Origin: Oscillospiraceae bacterium
GTDB taxonomy: Bacteria > Bacillota > Clostridia > Oscillospirales > CAG-272
Assembly: GCA_015064445.1 (NCBI GenBank)
Contig: SVSE01000008.1
Span: forward strand, 1-64,000
DNA: 64,000 nt
Direction of reading: 5' to 3'
Shown one piece after another: positions 50,513-59,331 of this stretch (the first letter of the stretch is position 1; every line of letters begins with the position of its first letter). Below the pieces are notes generated by a model. That model ran no database searches and was not told where the DNA came from. It was given only the letters and a program-made list of their open reading frames with translations. The position numbers and the translations under genes were made by a program.

Positions 50513-53500
50513 TTAGTCGTTGTAAAGCTCGGTGAACTTGGTAAGTCTCTTGTACTTAGCCTTTGCATTCTCCTCTGCCTTAGCAAAGAGCTCTGCTGCT
50601 CTGTCTGGGAACTGCTGAGCAAGACGGCTATAACGAGTTTCACTTGTGATGAACTCCTTATAGTCTGCTGTTGGCTCCTTAGAGTCGAGAGTGAATGGGT
50701 TCTTGCCCTCTGCCTTGAGTGCAGGATTGAATCTGAACATCTGCCAGTAGCCTGCCTCAACTGCCTTCTTCATCTCGCCCTGACAGTTGGTCATACCACC
50801 CTTAAGACCGTGCATCTCACATGGAGCGTAGCCGATGATAAGTGATGGTCCTGGGTAAGCCTCTGCCTCTGCCATAGCCTTGATGGTCTGTGCAGGGTCA
50901 GCACCCATAGCGATTTGAGCTACATATACATAACCGTAGGACATAGCGATTTCTGCAAGGTTCTTCTTGCCGATTGACTTACCTGCAGCTGCGAACTGTG
51001 CAACCTGACCGAGGTTGGAAGCCTTAGATGCCTGTCCACCTGTGTTGGAGTAAACCTCAGTATCAAATACCATTACATTTACATCCTCACCAGATGCGAG
51101 AACATGGTCAAGACCACCAAATCCGATGTCATATGCCCATCCGTCACCACCGAAGATCCATACGGACTTCTTGGAGAGGTAATCCTTTTCAGCGAGAACA
51201 TCCTTCGCTATTGGGCATCCTGCCTCTGCTGCCTTTTCGAGCTCTACTACAAGAGCCTTAGTAGCTGCATCGTTTGTCTTTCCGTTATCCTTTGTATCGA
51301 TGAACGCCTGAGCTGCTGCCTTGAATTCGTCAGAAGCCTTGTCGCTGTTCATCATTTCAACAACCTTGCTAATAAGTCTTTCACGGATTGCCTTCTGGCC
51401 GAGGTACATACCAAGACCGTGCTCTGCGTTATCCTCGAAGAGTGAGTTAGCCCAAGCTGGTCCACATCCGCTATCCTTATTTACTGTATAAGGAGTTGAA
51501 GGAGCTGAGCCACCCCAAATGGATGAGCATCCAGTTGCGTTAGAGATGTACATTCTCTCACCGAAGAGCTGAGTGATAAGACGAGCGTATGAGGTTTCAG
51601 CACAGCCTGCGCAAGAGCCTGAGAACTCGAGAAGTGGCTGGTTGAACTGGCTTCCCTTTACAGAGAACTCTGCGAATGGGAGATCCTTCTTAGAAACGTT
51701 TGCTACTGCGTAGTCAAATGCAGCCTGCTGATCTGCCTGTGAAGCCTGTGGTACCATTCTGATAGCGGTCTTTTCTGGTGTTCCGTTTGCCTTAGCCTTG
51801 ATAGCAACAGGACAAACATTTACACAAAGTCCGCAACCCATACAGTCAAGTGGGCTGATAGCCATTGTGAACTTGTAATCCTCGCATCCCTTACCGATCA
51901 TCTTAGCTGTGAACTTAGTTGACTTAGGAGCCTTCTTAGCCTCCTGAGCATCCATAGCGAATGGACGGATTGTTGCGTGAGGACATACATATGCACAGTT
52001 GTTACACTGGATACAGTTTTCAGGAATCCACTCTGGAACTGTTACTGCAACACCACGCTTTTCGTATGCAGCAGCACCCTGTGGGAATGTACCGTCTGCA
52101 TAGTCTACGAATGCAGATACTGGGAGTGAATCACCCTGCATGTTAGATACAGGAAGAAGTACGTTTTCAACATACTTAACGAGCTCTGGACGAGTTCCGT
52201 TAACCTTTGTCTTCTTCTTTGTAACCTTAAGATCCTTCCAAGAAGCAGGAACATCAATCTTAACGATTGCGTCCTTACCAGCGTCGATAGCCTTGTAGTT
52301 CATTTCAACTACAGCCTCGCCCTTCTTGAGGTAGGACTTCTTAGCCATGTATTTCATCTTATCGATTGCAACATCGATAGGCATAATGTTTGCGAGTGTG
52401 AAGAATGCGCTTTGGAGAATTGTATTTGTTCTCTTGCCCATACCAATCTCAATAGCCTTGTCAATAGCGTTAACAATATAGAAGTTGATGTTGTTATCAG
52501 CTATATACTTCTTAACCTCGTTAGGAAGGTTAGCCTCGAGCTCCTCAGGAGTCCACTGACAGTTGAGAAGGAATGTTCCACCAGGCTTAACATCGTTTAC
52601 GATCTTGTAGCCCTTGAGCATATATGATGGGTTATGGCAAGCTACGAAGTCAGCCTTTGTAATGTAGTAAGGGCTCTTAATCTGCTTGTCACCGAAGCGA
52701 AGGTGAGAAATTGTAATACCACCTGTCTTCTTTGAGTCATACTGGAAGTATGCCTGAATGAACTTATCTGTGTTGTCACCGATAATCTTGATGGAGTTCT
52801 TGTTAGCACCAACTGTACCGTCACCACCAAGTCCCCAGAACTTGCAGGAGATTGTGCCCTCTGCGCTTGTATCTGGAGCAACCTTTTCAGGAAGTGAAAG
52901 ACCTGTTACGTCGTCTACGATACCGATTGTGAAGTTAGCCTTTGGCTCTCTCTTCTTGAGGTTTTCATAAACTGCGAAGATAGAAGCAGGTGTTGTATCC
53001 TTAGAACCAAGACCGTAACGACCACCAACTACCTTTGCCTTTGAGCCCTTGATTGCAAGAGCAGAAACAACATCGAGGTAGAGTGGCTCACCAAGAGAGC
53101 CTGGCTCCTTTGTTCTATCAAGAACTGCGATCTTCTTAGCTGTTGCAGGAATAGCCTCGAAGAGCTTGTCTGCTACGAATGGACGGTAAAGTCTTACCTT
53201 AACAAGACCAACCTTTTCACCCTTAGCTGTGAGGTAATCAATAACCTCCTCACAAACGTCACAGATAGAGCCCATAGCTACGATAACTCTATCAGCGTCC
53301 TCAGCACCGTAGTAGTTGAAGAGCTTGTAGTTTGTGCCGATCTTTTCGTTTACCTTATCCATGTATTCCTCAACAATTGCAGGAAGTGCATTGTAGTAGG
53401 AGTTACATGCTTCTCTGTGCTGGAAGAAGATATCGCCGTTTTCAGCTGAACCACGAAGAACAGGATGCTCTGGGTTGATAGCTCTTGAACGGAACTGTGC

Positions 53501-54103
53501 GATAGCGTCCTTGTCAACCATTTCCTCGAGATCCTTGTAATCCCAAACCTCGATCTTTTGGATCTCGTGAGATGTACGGAAGCCGTCGAAGAAGTTAAGG
53601 AATGGAACTCTACCCTTAATTGTAGAAAGGTGTGCAACTGCACCGAGGTCCATAACCTCCTGTGGGTTGGTGTTTGCCATCATAGCATAACCTGTCTGAC
53701 GGCAAGCATATACGTCGGAGTGGTCTCCGAAAATGTTAAGTGCGTGTGATGCTACACAACGAGCAGATACGTGAATTACGTTAGGAAGCAATTCACCAGC
53801 AATCTTGTACATGTTAGGAATCATCAAAAGAAGACCCTGTGATGCAGTATAGGTTGTTGTGAGAGCTCCTGCTGCGAGTGAGCCGTGTACAGTACCTGCA
53901 GCGCCTGCTTCGGACTGCATTTCTGTAACTCTTACGTTTTCGCCAAAGATGTTCTGAAGACCTGTAGCTGACCAAGAGTCAGTAAGCTCTGCCATTACAC
54001 TTGACGGGGTGATAGGGTAAATAGCTGCAACTTCTGTGAACGCATAGCTCACGGTAGCGGCGGCGGTATTACCGTCCATCGACTGTTTCTTTCTTGTTAC
54101 CAT
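50513..54103 (-). CDS. nifJ: pyruvate:ferredoxin (flavodoxin) oxidoreductase
   Basis: A 1196-residue single-chain PFOR that converts pyruvate and CoA to acetyl-CoA, CO2 and reduced ferredoxin, the main pyruvate outlet of anaerobes. Domains in order: pyruvate-binding (YPITPSSVMAE near residue 29), transketolase-like central part, two 4Fe-4S clusters (CIQCNNCAYVCPHA near 698 and CMGCGLCVNVCPVA near 755), a further cluster-linked CAGCAETSY near 832, and the TPP domain (GGDGWAYDIGFGGLDH near 985 with YSNTGGQASKAS). Length is normal. AGGAGG precedes the ATG. Monocistronic. Confidence 0.97.
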   Translation of the reverse strand: MVTRKKQSMDGNTAAATVSYAFTEVAAIYPITPSSVMAELTDSWSATGLQNIFGENVRVTEMQSEAGAAGTVHGSLAAGALTTTYTASQGLLLMIPNMYKIAGELLPNVIHVSARCVASHALNIFGDHSDVYACRQTGYAMMANTNPQEVMDLGAVAHLSTIKGRVPFLNFFDGFRTSHEIQKIEVWDYKDLEEMVDKDAIAQFRSRAINPEHPVLRGSAENGDIFFQHREACNSYYNALPAIVEEYMDKVNEKIGTNYKLFNYYGAEDADRVIVAMGSICDVCEEVIDYLTAKGEKVGLVKVRLYRPFVADKLFEAIPATAKKIAVLDRTKEPGSLGEPLYLDVVSALAIKGSKAKVVGGRYGLGSKDTTPASIFAVYENLKKREPKANFTIGIVDDVTGLSLPEKVAPDTSAEGTISCKFWGLGGDGTVGANKNSIKIIGDNTDKFIQAYFQYDSKKTGGITISHLRFGDKQIKSPYYITKADFVACHNPSYMLKGYKIVNDVKPGGTFLLNCQWTPEELEANLPNEVKKYIADNNINFYIVNAIDKAIEIGMGKRTNTILQSAFFTLANIMPIDVAIDKMKYMAKKSYLKKGEAVVEMNYKAIDAGKDAIVKIDVPASWKDLKVTKKKTKVNGTRPELVKYVENVLLPVSNMQGDSLPVSAFVDYADGTFPQGAAAYEKRGVAVTVPEWIPENCIQCNNCAYVCPHATIRPFAMDAQEAKKAPKSTKFTAKMIGKGCEDYKFTMAISPLDCMGCGLCVNVCPVAIKAKANGTPEKTAIRMVPQASQADQQAAFDYAVANVSKKDLPFAEFSVKGSQFNQPLLEFSGSCAGCAETSYARLITQLFGERMYISNATGCSSIWGGSAPSTPYTVNKDSGCGPAWANSLFEDNAEHGLGMYLGQKAIRERLISKVVEMMNSDKASDEFKAAAQAFIDTKDNGKTNDAATKALVVELEKAAEAGCPIAKDVLAEKDYLSKKSVWIFGGDGWAYDIGFGGLDHVLASGEDVNVMVFDTEVYSNTGGQASKASNLGQVAQFAAAGKSIGKKNLAEIAMSYGYVYVAQIAMGADPAQTIKAMAEAEAYPGPSLIIGYAPCEMHGLKGGMTNCQGEMKKAVEAGYWQMFRFNPALKAEGKNPFTLDSKEPTADYKEFITSETRYSRLAQQFPDRAAELFAKAEENAKAKYKRLTKFTELYND

Positions 54104-54122
54104 AAGAAAAAATCCTCCTAAA

Positions 54123-54141
54123 TTTATATAAAAAATTTTTT
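54123..54141. other. AT palindrome in the nifJ leader
   Basis: TATAAAAAATTTTTTATA is a self-complementary stretch in the roughly 75-nt leader, close before the ribosome site. It could fold and influence translation or mRNA life. Confidence 0.5.
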
Positions 54142-54183
54142 ATAACGCCGGTGATTCGGACAAGCTGTGCCCGTACCTAATCT

Positions 54184-54212
54184 ATGATAGCACTTTTTTG
54201 TCCTAAATTCAA
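54184..54212 (-). promoter_or_regulatory. promoter of nifJ
   Basis: Minus strand TTGAAT (54212-54207), 17-bp spacer, TATCAT (54189-54184). Confidence 0.65.
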
Positions 54213-54263
54213 TAGATATATGGCAAATTTTTAATTTTTAATTAAAATATACAAATTTTTTGC

Positions 54264-54473
54264 TTATTTTTGCTCGGAAATCTCAAATTCGTCAAGATTT
54301 GCCTCGGACAAGTCCTTGATATTGCCCTTCGTTCTCTCAAAGTATGAGATTTTTTGCCTTGCCAAAAATATGAGAAGCTTCTCTGCGCTCATTCCCTCTT
54401 TTTTCGCAACATAGGCGAGCCTTTTGGCATCCTGCTCATTAAATCTAATTTTGATATCTAAGGTTTTCTTCAT
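54264..54473 (-). CDS. small ribbon-helix-helix-like protein
   Basis: A 69-residue protein. Residues 3-40 (LDIKIRFNEQDAKRLAYVAKKEGMSAEKLLIFLAR) fit the beta-strand/helix/helix pattern of CopG/Arc-type DNA-binding proteins; the acidic C-terminus follows. TAAGGAG lies before the ATG. It lies between nifJ and the divergent comM and could regulate either or be an orphan antitoxin-type regulator; no toxin is adjacent. Confidence 0.65.
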   Translation of the reverse strand: MKKTLDIKIRFNEQDAKRLAYVAKKEGMSAEKLLIFLARQKISYFERTKGNIKDLSEANLDEFEISEQK

Positions 54474-54529
54474 TTTGTACTCCTTAATGCTTATTCACAT
54501 ATATGATAGCATAAATTTCTTCATTTGTC

Positions 54530-54558
54530 TTGCTATTTCTTACAAATTATGATAATAT
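54530..54558 (+). promoter_or_regulatory. promoter of comM
   Basis: TTGCTA 54530-54535, 17-bp spacer ending ATGA, TAATAT 54553-54558. Confidence 0.65.
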
Positions 54559-54589
54559 TTTTTTAGAGACTTTTTAAAGAGGTGTTACT

Positions 54590-56152
54590 ATGTTAAGCTG
54601 TGTACACAGTGCAGGCATTTGTGGAATTGACGGATTTCTCGTAACTGTCGAGTGTAACTGCACAAAAAGACTATCCGCCTTTGAAATAGTAGGCTTGCCC
54701 GACAACGCAATAAAGGAAGCAAAGGAGCGTGTAAGAAGCGCTTCTCTTAATGCTGGCTATGGTTTTCCCGACTGTGAAATCATTGTCAACCTTGCCCCTG
54801 CCGATGTTAAAAAAGAAGGCTCTGCCTTCGACCTTGCAATTCTTGTAAGCTTGCTTAAGGCATCAGGCAAGCTCGGCACTCCATCGCAGAGTGAGCAGAT
54901 AAATTTGGATGACGACTGCTTTATTGGAGAGCTTTCGCTTTCTGGAGAGCTTAGAGGCGTGCGTGGTGCGCTTTCTATGGCAATTTCGGCGAAGCAGGCT
55001 GGCAAAAAGCGCATTTTTGTTCCTGTGCAAAACGCAAAGGAGGCTTCAGTTGTAGACGGAATCGAGGTTTACGCAGTTAAGAGCATAAACGATGTTGTCA
55101 ATTTCCTTTTAGGTCAAAGAAAGCTTGAAAGGTCAATATATGTACCAAGCGATGAGGAATTAAATATTAAGCTTCCCGATTTTGCAGATGTAAAGGGACA
55201 GGCAAAGGCGAAGCGTGCAGCCGAAATTGCGGCAGCAGGTGGACACAATTTGCTTCTTATAGGCCCTCCTGGTACAGGAAAATCAATGATTGCAAAGCGA
55301 ATTCCGTCTATTCTTCCAGAAATGTCCTTTGAGGAAAGCATCGAAACAACCAAGGTGCACTCCATTTCGGGCATTTTACCGAGTGATGTGTCGCTTATTC
55401 GTACTCGCCCCTTCCGTTCCCCACACCACACAATGTCATCTCCATCGCTCGTTGGTGGTGGCAGAATTCCTATGCCTGGCGAGGTTTCTCTTGCCAACAA
55501 TGGCGTTTTGTTCCTTGATGAATTCCCTGAATTTGCAAAGAGTGTAACCGAGGCATTGCGTCAGCCGCTCGAGGATGGCTCTATTACCATTACTCGCGCA
55601 TCGGGACGCATTAAATATCCCTGCTCCTTTATGCTCGTTTGTGCGATGAATCCCTGCCGATGTGGATATCGTGGTCATCCTACGCACGACTGCACCTGCA
55701 CCGACACAGAGATAAGAAAATACATAGGCAAAATAAGTGGTCCATTGCTTGACAGAATTGACATTCAAATTGAGGTCCCATCTATGCCTTACGCTGAGCT
55801 TTCCGGAAATGAAAGAGTCGAGGAGCCATCGAGCGCTATAAGGGCTCGAGTAAATGAGGCACGTGCGATTGCAAGAGCGAGGTTTGAGGGCGAAAAGACA
55901 GACAACGGCTCATCAATCTTCTGCAACGCACAAATGGAGGCGCGACACATTCGCAAGTTCTGCCCTCTCGACGAGGCTTGCCAAAGCCTTATGGAGCGCG
56001 CATACAACAACCTCGGCTTGTCAGCGAGAGGTCACGACAGAATCTTAAGGCTTGCGCGCACAATTGCCGACCTTGATAAGCAGGAAAATATTCTTCCAAA
56101 GCATTTAGCAGAGGCAATTCAGCTTCGCACGCTTGATAAAAATTACTTTTAA
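54590..56152 (+). CDS. comM: YifB/ComM family Mg-chelatase-like AAA ATPase
   Basis: A 520-residue ATPase. The N-terminal ChlI-like domain has AFEIVGLPDNAIKEAKERVRSA near residue 30; Walker A GPPGTGKS is near 225, Walker B VLFLDEFPEF near 305, and the C-terminal Mg_chelatase domain has CNAQMEARHIRKFC near 445. In naturally competent bacteria ComM is a branch-migration helicase for transformation; its role in Clostridia is not settled. GAGGTG precedes the ATG. Confidence 0.95.
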   Translation: MLSCVHSAGICGIDGFLVTVECNCTKRLSAFEIVGLPDNAIKEAKERVRSASLNAGYGFPDCEIIVNLAPADVKKEGSAFDLAILVSLLKASGKLGTPSQSEQINLDDDCFIGELSLSGELRGVRGALSMAISAKQAGKKRIFVPVQNAKEASVVDGIEVYAVKSINDVVNFLLGQRKLERSIYVPSDEELNIKLPDFADVKGQAKAKRAAEIAAAGGHNLLLIGPPGTGKSMIAKRIPSILPEMSFEESIETTKVHSISGILPSDVSLIRTRPFRSPHHTMSSPSLVGGGRIPMPGEVSLANNGVLFLDEFPEFAKSVTEALRQPLEDGSITITRASGRIKYPCSFMLVCAMNPCRCGYRGHPTHDCTCTDTEIRKYIGKISGPLLDRIDIQIEVPSMPYAELSGNERVEEPSSAIRARVNEARAIARARFEGEKTDNGSSIFCNAQMEARHIRKFCPLDEACQSLMERAYNNLGLSARGHDRILRLARTIADLDKQENILPKHLAEAIQLRTLDKNYF

Positions 56153-56156
56153 ATCA

Positions 56157-56187
56157 AAAAGGCAGAGAGTAAAGCTCTCTGCCTTTT
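56157..56187. terminator. bidirectional terminator
   Basis: 13-bp stem AAAAGGCAGAGAG/CTCTCTGCCTTTT between convergent comM and the symporter gene. Confidence 0.92.
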
Positions 56188-56189
56188 AT

Positions 56190-57602
56190 TTATTGATTCT
56201 CGATTTCGAGTGGCTCTTCCGTTTTCTTTTTTCGCCTAAAAATTTGCTTTCTGAAAAGAATTATATTCATAACGAGGAAGAAACCGACCAAAATTATGAA
56301 GGTCAAAATCGGACGCTCTGGTGCAAGGGTTGCCAAAAGCATAAGTGGGAATCCAAACACGATTGCTGGGAAGTTCTGATAAATCATATTATCCGAGGCT
56401 GGAGTTTTGAACTCGCTATCTACCTCTCTTAGCAAAATAACACCTGTACTTGCAGTTCCTGTAAGCATTCCATACATCATAAGGAATTGCTCCTCATAAT
56501 AGTCATGGAAAAGAACCTTTGCTACTATTCTGTTATATACATAAGTAACAACCAAGCCAACAACACCAATAATAAGAATAATTCCCCAGTACTGCTCAAG
56601 AACATCAGCACGAATTGCAGCAATTCCTGCAACAACCATTATGTCAAAGCAAAGGTTGCTTACACGAGTCATAAGGAAGTTGTTGGTGTACTTCTTTTTC
56701 ATTATCTTCTTTCTGCGAAGGAAGTTCATTGTTATCTTAATAAGTGTAGCGCTGATAACACCGAGCAAGAAGTTGAAGCCATAAATTGTAGACTTCATTC
56801 CTGGCAAAAGCTCGCCAAGTCCGTACATCATAAGATATGTGATGCCATATGCAAGAGCGATGATAGCGACCTGAATTGTAAGCTTGTCAATGCTCTCCTG
56901 CATAGGAATCTCGCCTCTTGACTCTACCTTATCACTATGTGTGCTTCCGTCAGTACGAGTCGAAAGAACGAGCTTGTTTCTCTTTTTCATGATTGCAAGG
57001 TGAATTACACCACCTATGCTGGCGCTCAAAAATCCGAGGGCTGCGATTGCAAGTCCAAAGCTTCTGCCACCTACAAAGCCATAATCAGTCTCGTAAATTG
57101 AGCCATAGTTAAGCGCTTGTCCTGTTCCCTGTCCGTAGCCGAATGGCAAAAGCACGCCAGCCGCTGGGAAAAAGTCCTTTATGATAAGTGCTACGATAAG
57201 AGTAATACCAAAGCCGAAAACAGCTTGAATTAGATATGTCGAAACTGTTGTAACGCCTGTGTTAAAGATTTCAGTTGAGCGTTGCTTTGTAAGCTTTGTT
57301 CCTGTTGTTTTAAGTGACGAAGCAATAAAGCCGAGCGCAAGGGCGTGATATGTGATAAGCTCAAGTATTTGTGTTCCCTTGAAATTGAACATTCCTGTAT
57401 CGAAGAACACCTCGCCTGTTGCCACCTTCCATATAGAGGTAAAAATCAAAATAAGAATACCCGCTATAACTGATGTAGGCACGAGCGAATCCCTCAAGAA
57501 AGGAATTGTCTTTTTAACTACATTTCCGATAAGCAATGCTCCGAGCAATATTCCGATGAGGAATATTCCACTCCAAGAGCTATAATCCCAAAAATTTCCC
57601 AT
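56190..57602 (-). CDS. GltS-like sodium/glutamate symporter family protein
   Basis: A 470-residue membrane carrier with about ten to twelve helices in two inverted halves. The re-entrant loop motifs FGYGQGTGQA near residue 154 and MLTGTASTGVILL near 388 are the GltS hallmarks. It is longer than GltS (about 400) because of a cytoplasmic loop near 210-245 and a basic C-terminal tail. Glutamate is therefore a likely but unproven substrate. AAGGAGA precedes the ATG, which lies 22 bp inside the plsC gene. Confidence 0.85.
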   Translation of the reverse strand: MGNFWDYSSWSGIFLIGILLGALLIGNVVKKTIPFLRDSLVPTSVIAGILILIFTSIWKVATGEVFFDTGMFNFKGTQILELITYHALALGFIASSLKTTGTKLTKQRSTEIFNTGVTTVSTYLIQAVFGFGITLIVALIIKDFFPAAGVLLPFGYGQGTGQALNYGSIYETDYGFVGGRSFGLAIAALGFLSASIGGVIHLAIMKKRNKLVLSTRTDGSTHSDKVESRGEIPMQESIDKLTIQVAIIALAYGITYLMMYGLGELLPGMKSTIYGFNFLLGVISATLIKITMNFLRRKKIMKKKYTNNFLMTRVSNLCFDIMVVAGIAAIRADVLEQYWGIILIIGVVGLVVTYVYNRIVAKVLFHDYYEEQFLMMYGMLTGTASTGVILLREVDSEFKTPASDNMIYQNFPAIVFGFPLMLLATLAPERPILTFIILVGFFLVMNIILFRKQIFRRKKKTEEPLEIENQ

Positions 57603-58794
57603 TTGAATCTCCTTTCAACAAGTTCTTGTAGCGATGATAGAAATGAACATACTTCAAGGCATTGAAGCGCTCATCACTCTTAATCTGATAGATTGTATCG
57701 CCAGAATAGATATCCAACTTGTTTTTGCCGAGCAAGGTTATATAAGGAGTTTCGCTAAACTCAAAGACCTTTTTCTCCTCGCCCATAACAATTTCCATTT
57801 TTGTTCCGTAAAGTGAGATTTTTGCGTCCTTGCAAATAAGGTTTTTCTTTTTGTAAGGGATAACCTCGTAAATATCGCCTCGCTCCTCATAAAGAGGCTC
57901 ACTATCATATTCAAGCAAATTCAAGCTGTTTATGAAATCTGCCTGAGCCTCGTACCAGTCGTTATAGAACCTGAACGGGAAGTCGAAGCCAACGCCCTCA
58001 AGAGTTTTGTTTGGCATATAGCGAACCTGCATTCCACATTTTTGGCAGGTAATTATGTCGTTTTTGCTTTTGAAGGTTGAAAGTCCACAATGTGGACAAT
58101 AATATGCTGCTCTTTCAAGATATTCAGCAAGCTTTTTGTGCTTAAAGGTCGCATCATCTGTCGCCTCGTTTACATACAAGCCCTCCTCGATAACCTTGAA
58201 AAGCTCGTCCTCGGAGAGCTCCTTGCACTCCTCGGGGGAGATAACACGCGACACATAGGCACGCATTTTTCCTTTTCTTACAACATCGCTCCATCTTGGA
58301 TGAACTCCATAGCCCCCCTCAATTCTAAGAAGTGCGACAGGAATTCCGAGCTTCTTTGCAAGGGATGCAATCGATGGACTCATATACTCGGTCTTGCCAC
58401 TATATGTGCGATTGCCCTCTGGCGCGATTGCAAGTGTGCCACCCTCCTTTACAACACGAATACAATTCAAGATTGCCTTTACATCGGTTGTCTGCTTTTT
58501 TATTGGAATAGGTGCAACAAGGTATCTTATAAGAGATGAGGCAAAGCCCATTGAAAACAGGTCCTCAGATGCGAGGTAGTAAACAGGGCCCTTAAACGCC
58601 ATTCCAAGAATAAACTGGTCAAAGGCTGTTTGATGATTCATCAAAATAAGATATGGGCGCTTTTCTTGATTTTTAAAGCGCTGAACCTTAACGCGATATT
58701 TAAGACGGACATAAACTCCAAGCGTAATAGACAAAAGATTTCTGACTATTCTGTGCCTGAATTTAAGCCATTTTTTCTTTTTGTTTTTCTTCAT
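57580..58794 (-). CDS. PlsC-type acyltransferase with zinc ribbon and C-terminal extension
   Basis: A 404-residue protein. Residues 1-185 are a 1-acylglycerol-3-phosphate acyltransferase domain with the His-x4-Asp pair His54/Asp59 (NHQTAFD) and APEGNRTYSG near 124. Residues 233-253 are a zinc ribbon (Cys233, Cys236, Cys250, Cys253). The remaining 150 residues form a beta-rich domain of unknown type. Ordinary PlsC is about 200-250 residues. The N-terminus is very basic and near a membrane helix. It overlaps the GltS-like gene by 23 bp. AAGGGGG precedes the ATG. Confidence 0.87.
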   Translation of the reverse strand: MKKNKKKKWLKFRHRIVRNLLSITLGVYVRLKYRVKVQRFKNQEKRPYLILMNHQTAFDQFILGMAFKGPVYYLASEDLFSMGFASSLIRYLVAPIPIKKQTTDVKAILNCIRVVKEGGTLAIAPEGNRTYSGKTEYMSPSIASLAKKLGIPVALLRIEGGYGVHPRWSDVVRKGKMRAYVSRVISPEECKELSEDELFKVIEEGLYVNEATDDATFKHKKLAEYLERAAYYCPHCGLSTFKSKNDIITCQKCGMQVRYMPNKTLEGVGFDFPFRFYNDWYEAQADFINSLNLLEYDSEPLYEERGDIYEVIPYKKKNLICKDAKISLYGTKMEIVMGEEKKVFEFSETPYITLLGKNKLDIYSGDTIYQIKSDERFNALKYVHFYHRYKNLLKGDSNGKFLGL

Positions 58795-58826
58795 TTGAGT
58801 TGCCCCCTTTGAAAAAATACGGATAT

Positions 58827-58856
58827 ATTATATCACAAATTATACGCTATTGTCAA
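58827..58856 (-). promoter_or_regulatory. promoter of plsC-gltS
   Basis: Minus strand TTGACA (58856-58851), 18-bp spacer ending TGTGA, TATAAT (58832-58827). Confidence 0.82.
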
Positions 58857-58902
58857 TAAATTTGCCATATTTGCCATTTTCTGAAATATTTTAAAAAAAC
58901 AC

Positions 58903-58931
58903 TTGCATTTTCAAAAAAGCTATGATATACT
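58903..58931 (+). promoter_or_regulatory. promoter of tRNA-Trp
   Basis: TTGCAT 58903-58908, 17-bp spacer ending ATGA, TATACT 58926-58931. Confidence 0.8.
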
Positions 58932-58950
58932 ATACTTCGCGTAAGCAAAT

Positions 58951-59026
58951 AGGGGTGTAGTTCAGTCGGTAGAACACCAGTCTCCAAAACTGGGTGTCCA
59001 GGGTTCGAGTCCTTGCGCCCCTGCCA
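58951..59026 (+). tRNA. tRNA-Trp (anticodon CCA)
   Basis: A 76-nt cloverleaf. The 7-bp acceptor stem AGGGGTG/CGCCCCT has one G-U pair; the anticodon arm CCAGT-CTCCAAA-ACTGG gives CCA; the T arm contains GGTTCGAGTCC; discriminator G and an encoded CCA end at 59026. A dedicated promoter and terminator surround it. Confidence 0.96.
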
Positions 59027-59028
59027 AA

Positions 59029-59060
59029 AAAGAACGAAGCAATCGCTTCGTTCTTTTTTT
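59029..59060 (+). terminator. terminator of tRNA-Trp
   Basis: 12-bp stem AAAGAACGAAGC/GCTTCGTTCTTT followed by a T-run. Confidence 0.92.
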
Positions 59061-59064
59061 ATTC

Positions 59065-59240
59065 AAGCCACAGGCTTGGTATATCATTCGACGCAAGTCG
59101 GTATATCATCAGCCCCTTTGGGGCTGTATCTCATCACGCGCTAGCGTGTATTCCCTTGTGGCTTGATGATATACAACACTTTGTGTTGATGATATGCAAT
59201 TCCTGTGGAATTGATGATATACACGCCTCACGGCGTGATG
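59065..59240. repeat. mosaic of seven small palindromes joined by a conserved 10-bp linker
   Basis: Seven short hairpins with different stems lie at 59065-59077, 59089-59100, 59111-59125, 59136-59147, 59175-59187, 59198-59212 and 59223-59236. In the left half the linkers are GTATATCATC or close variants; in the right half they are the reverse complement GATGATATAC. The two halves are therefore mirror images, and AAGCCACA (59065-59072) can pair with TGTGGCTT (59157-59164). This fills most of the 305-bp gap between tRNA-Trp and the GH5-like gene; 59241-59301 shows nothing further. Confidence 0.85.
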
Positions 59241-59301
59241 TGGCGCACGAGTTCAAGTCCATATCAAAACAACGGAAAATATTTTTTCATAAAATCATTT
59301 T

Positions 59302-59329
59302 AAAAGCCAAGTCATTCGACTTGGCTTTT
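59302..59329 (-). terminator. terminator of the glycosidase operon
   Basis: 12-bp stem AAAAGCCAAGTC/GACTTGGCTTTT with 4-nt loop. Confidence 0.92.
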
Positions 59330-59331
59330 TC

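Noticed and set aside
59065-59240. CRISPR-like array
   Set aside because: The constant parts are only 10 bp and change strand in the middle, and the variable parts are palindromes, so they are not spacers.
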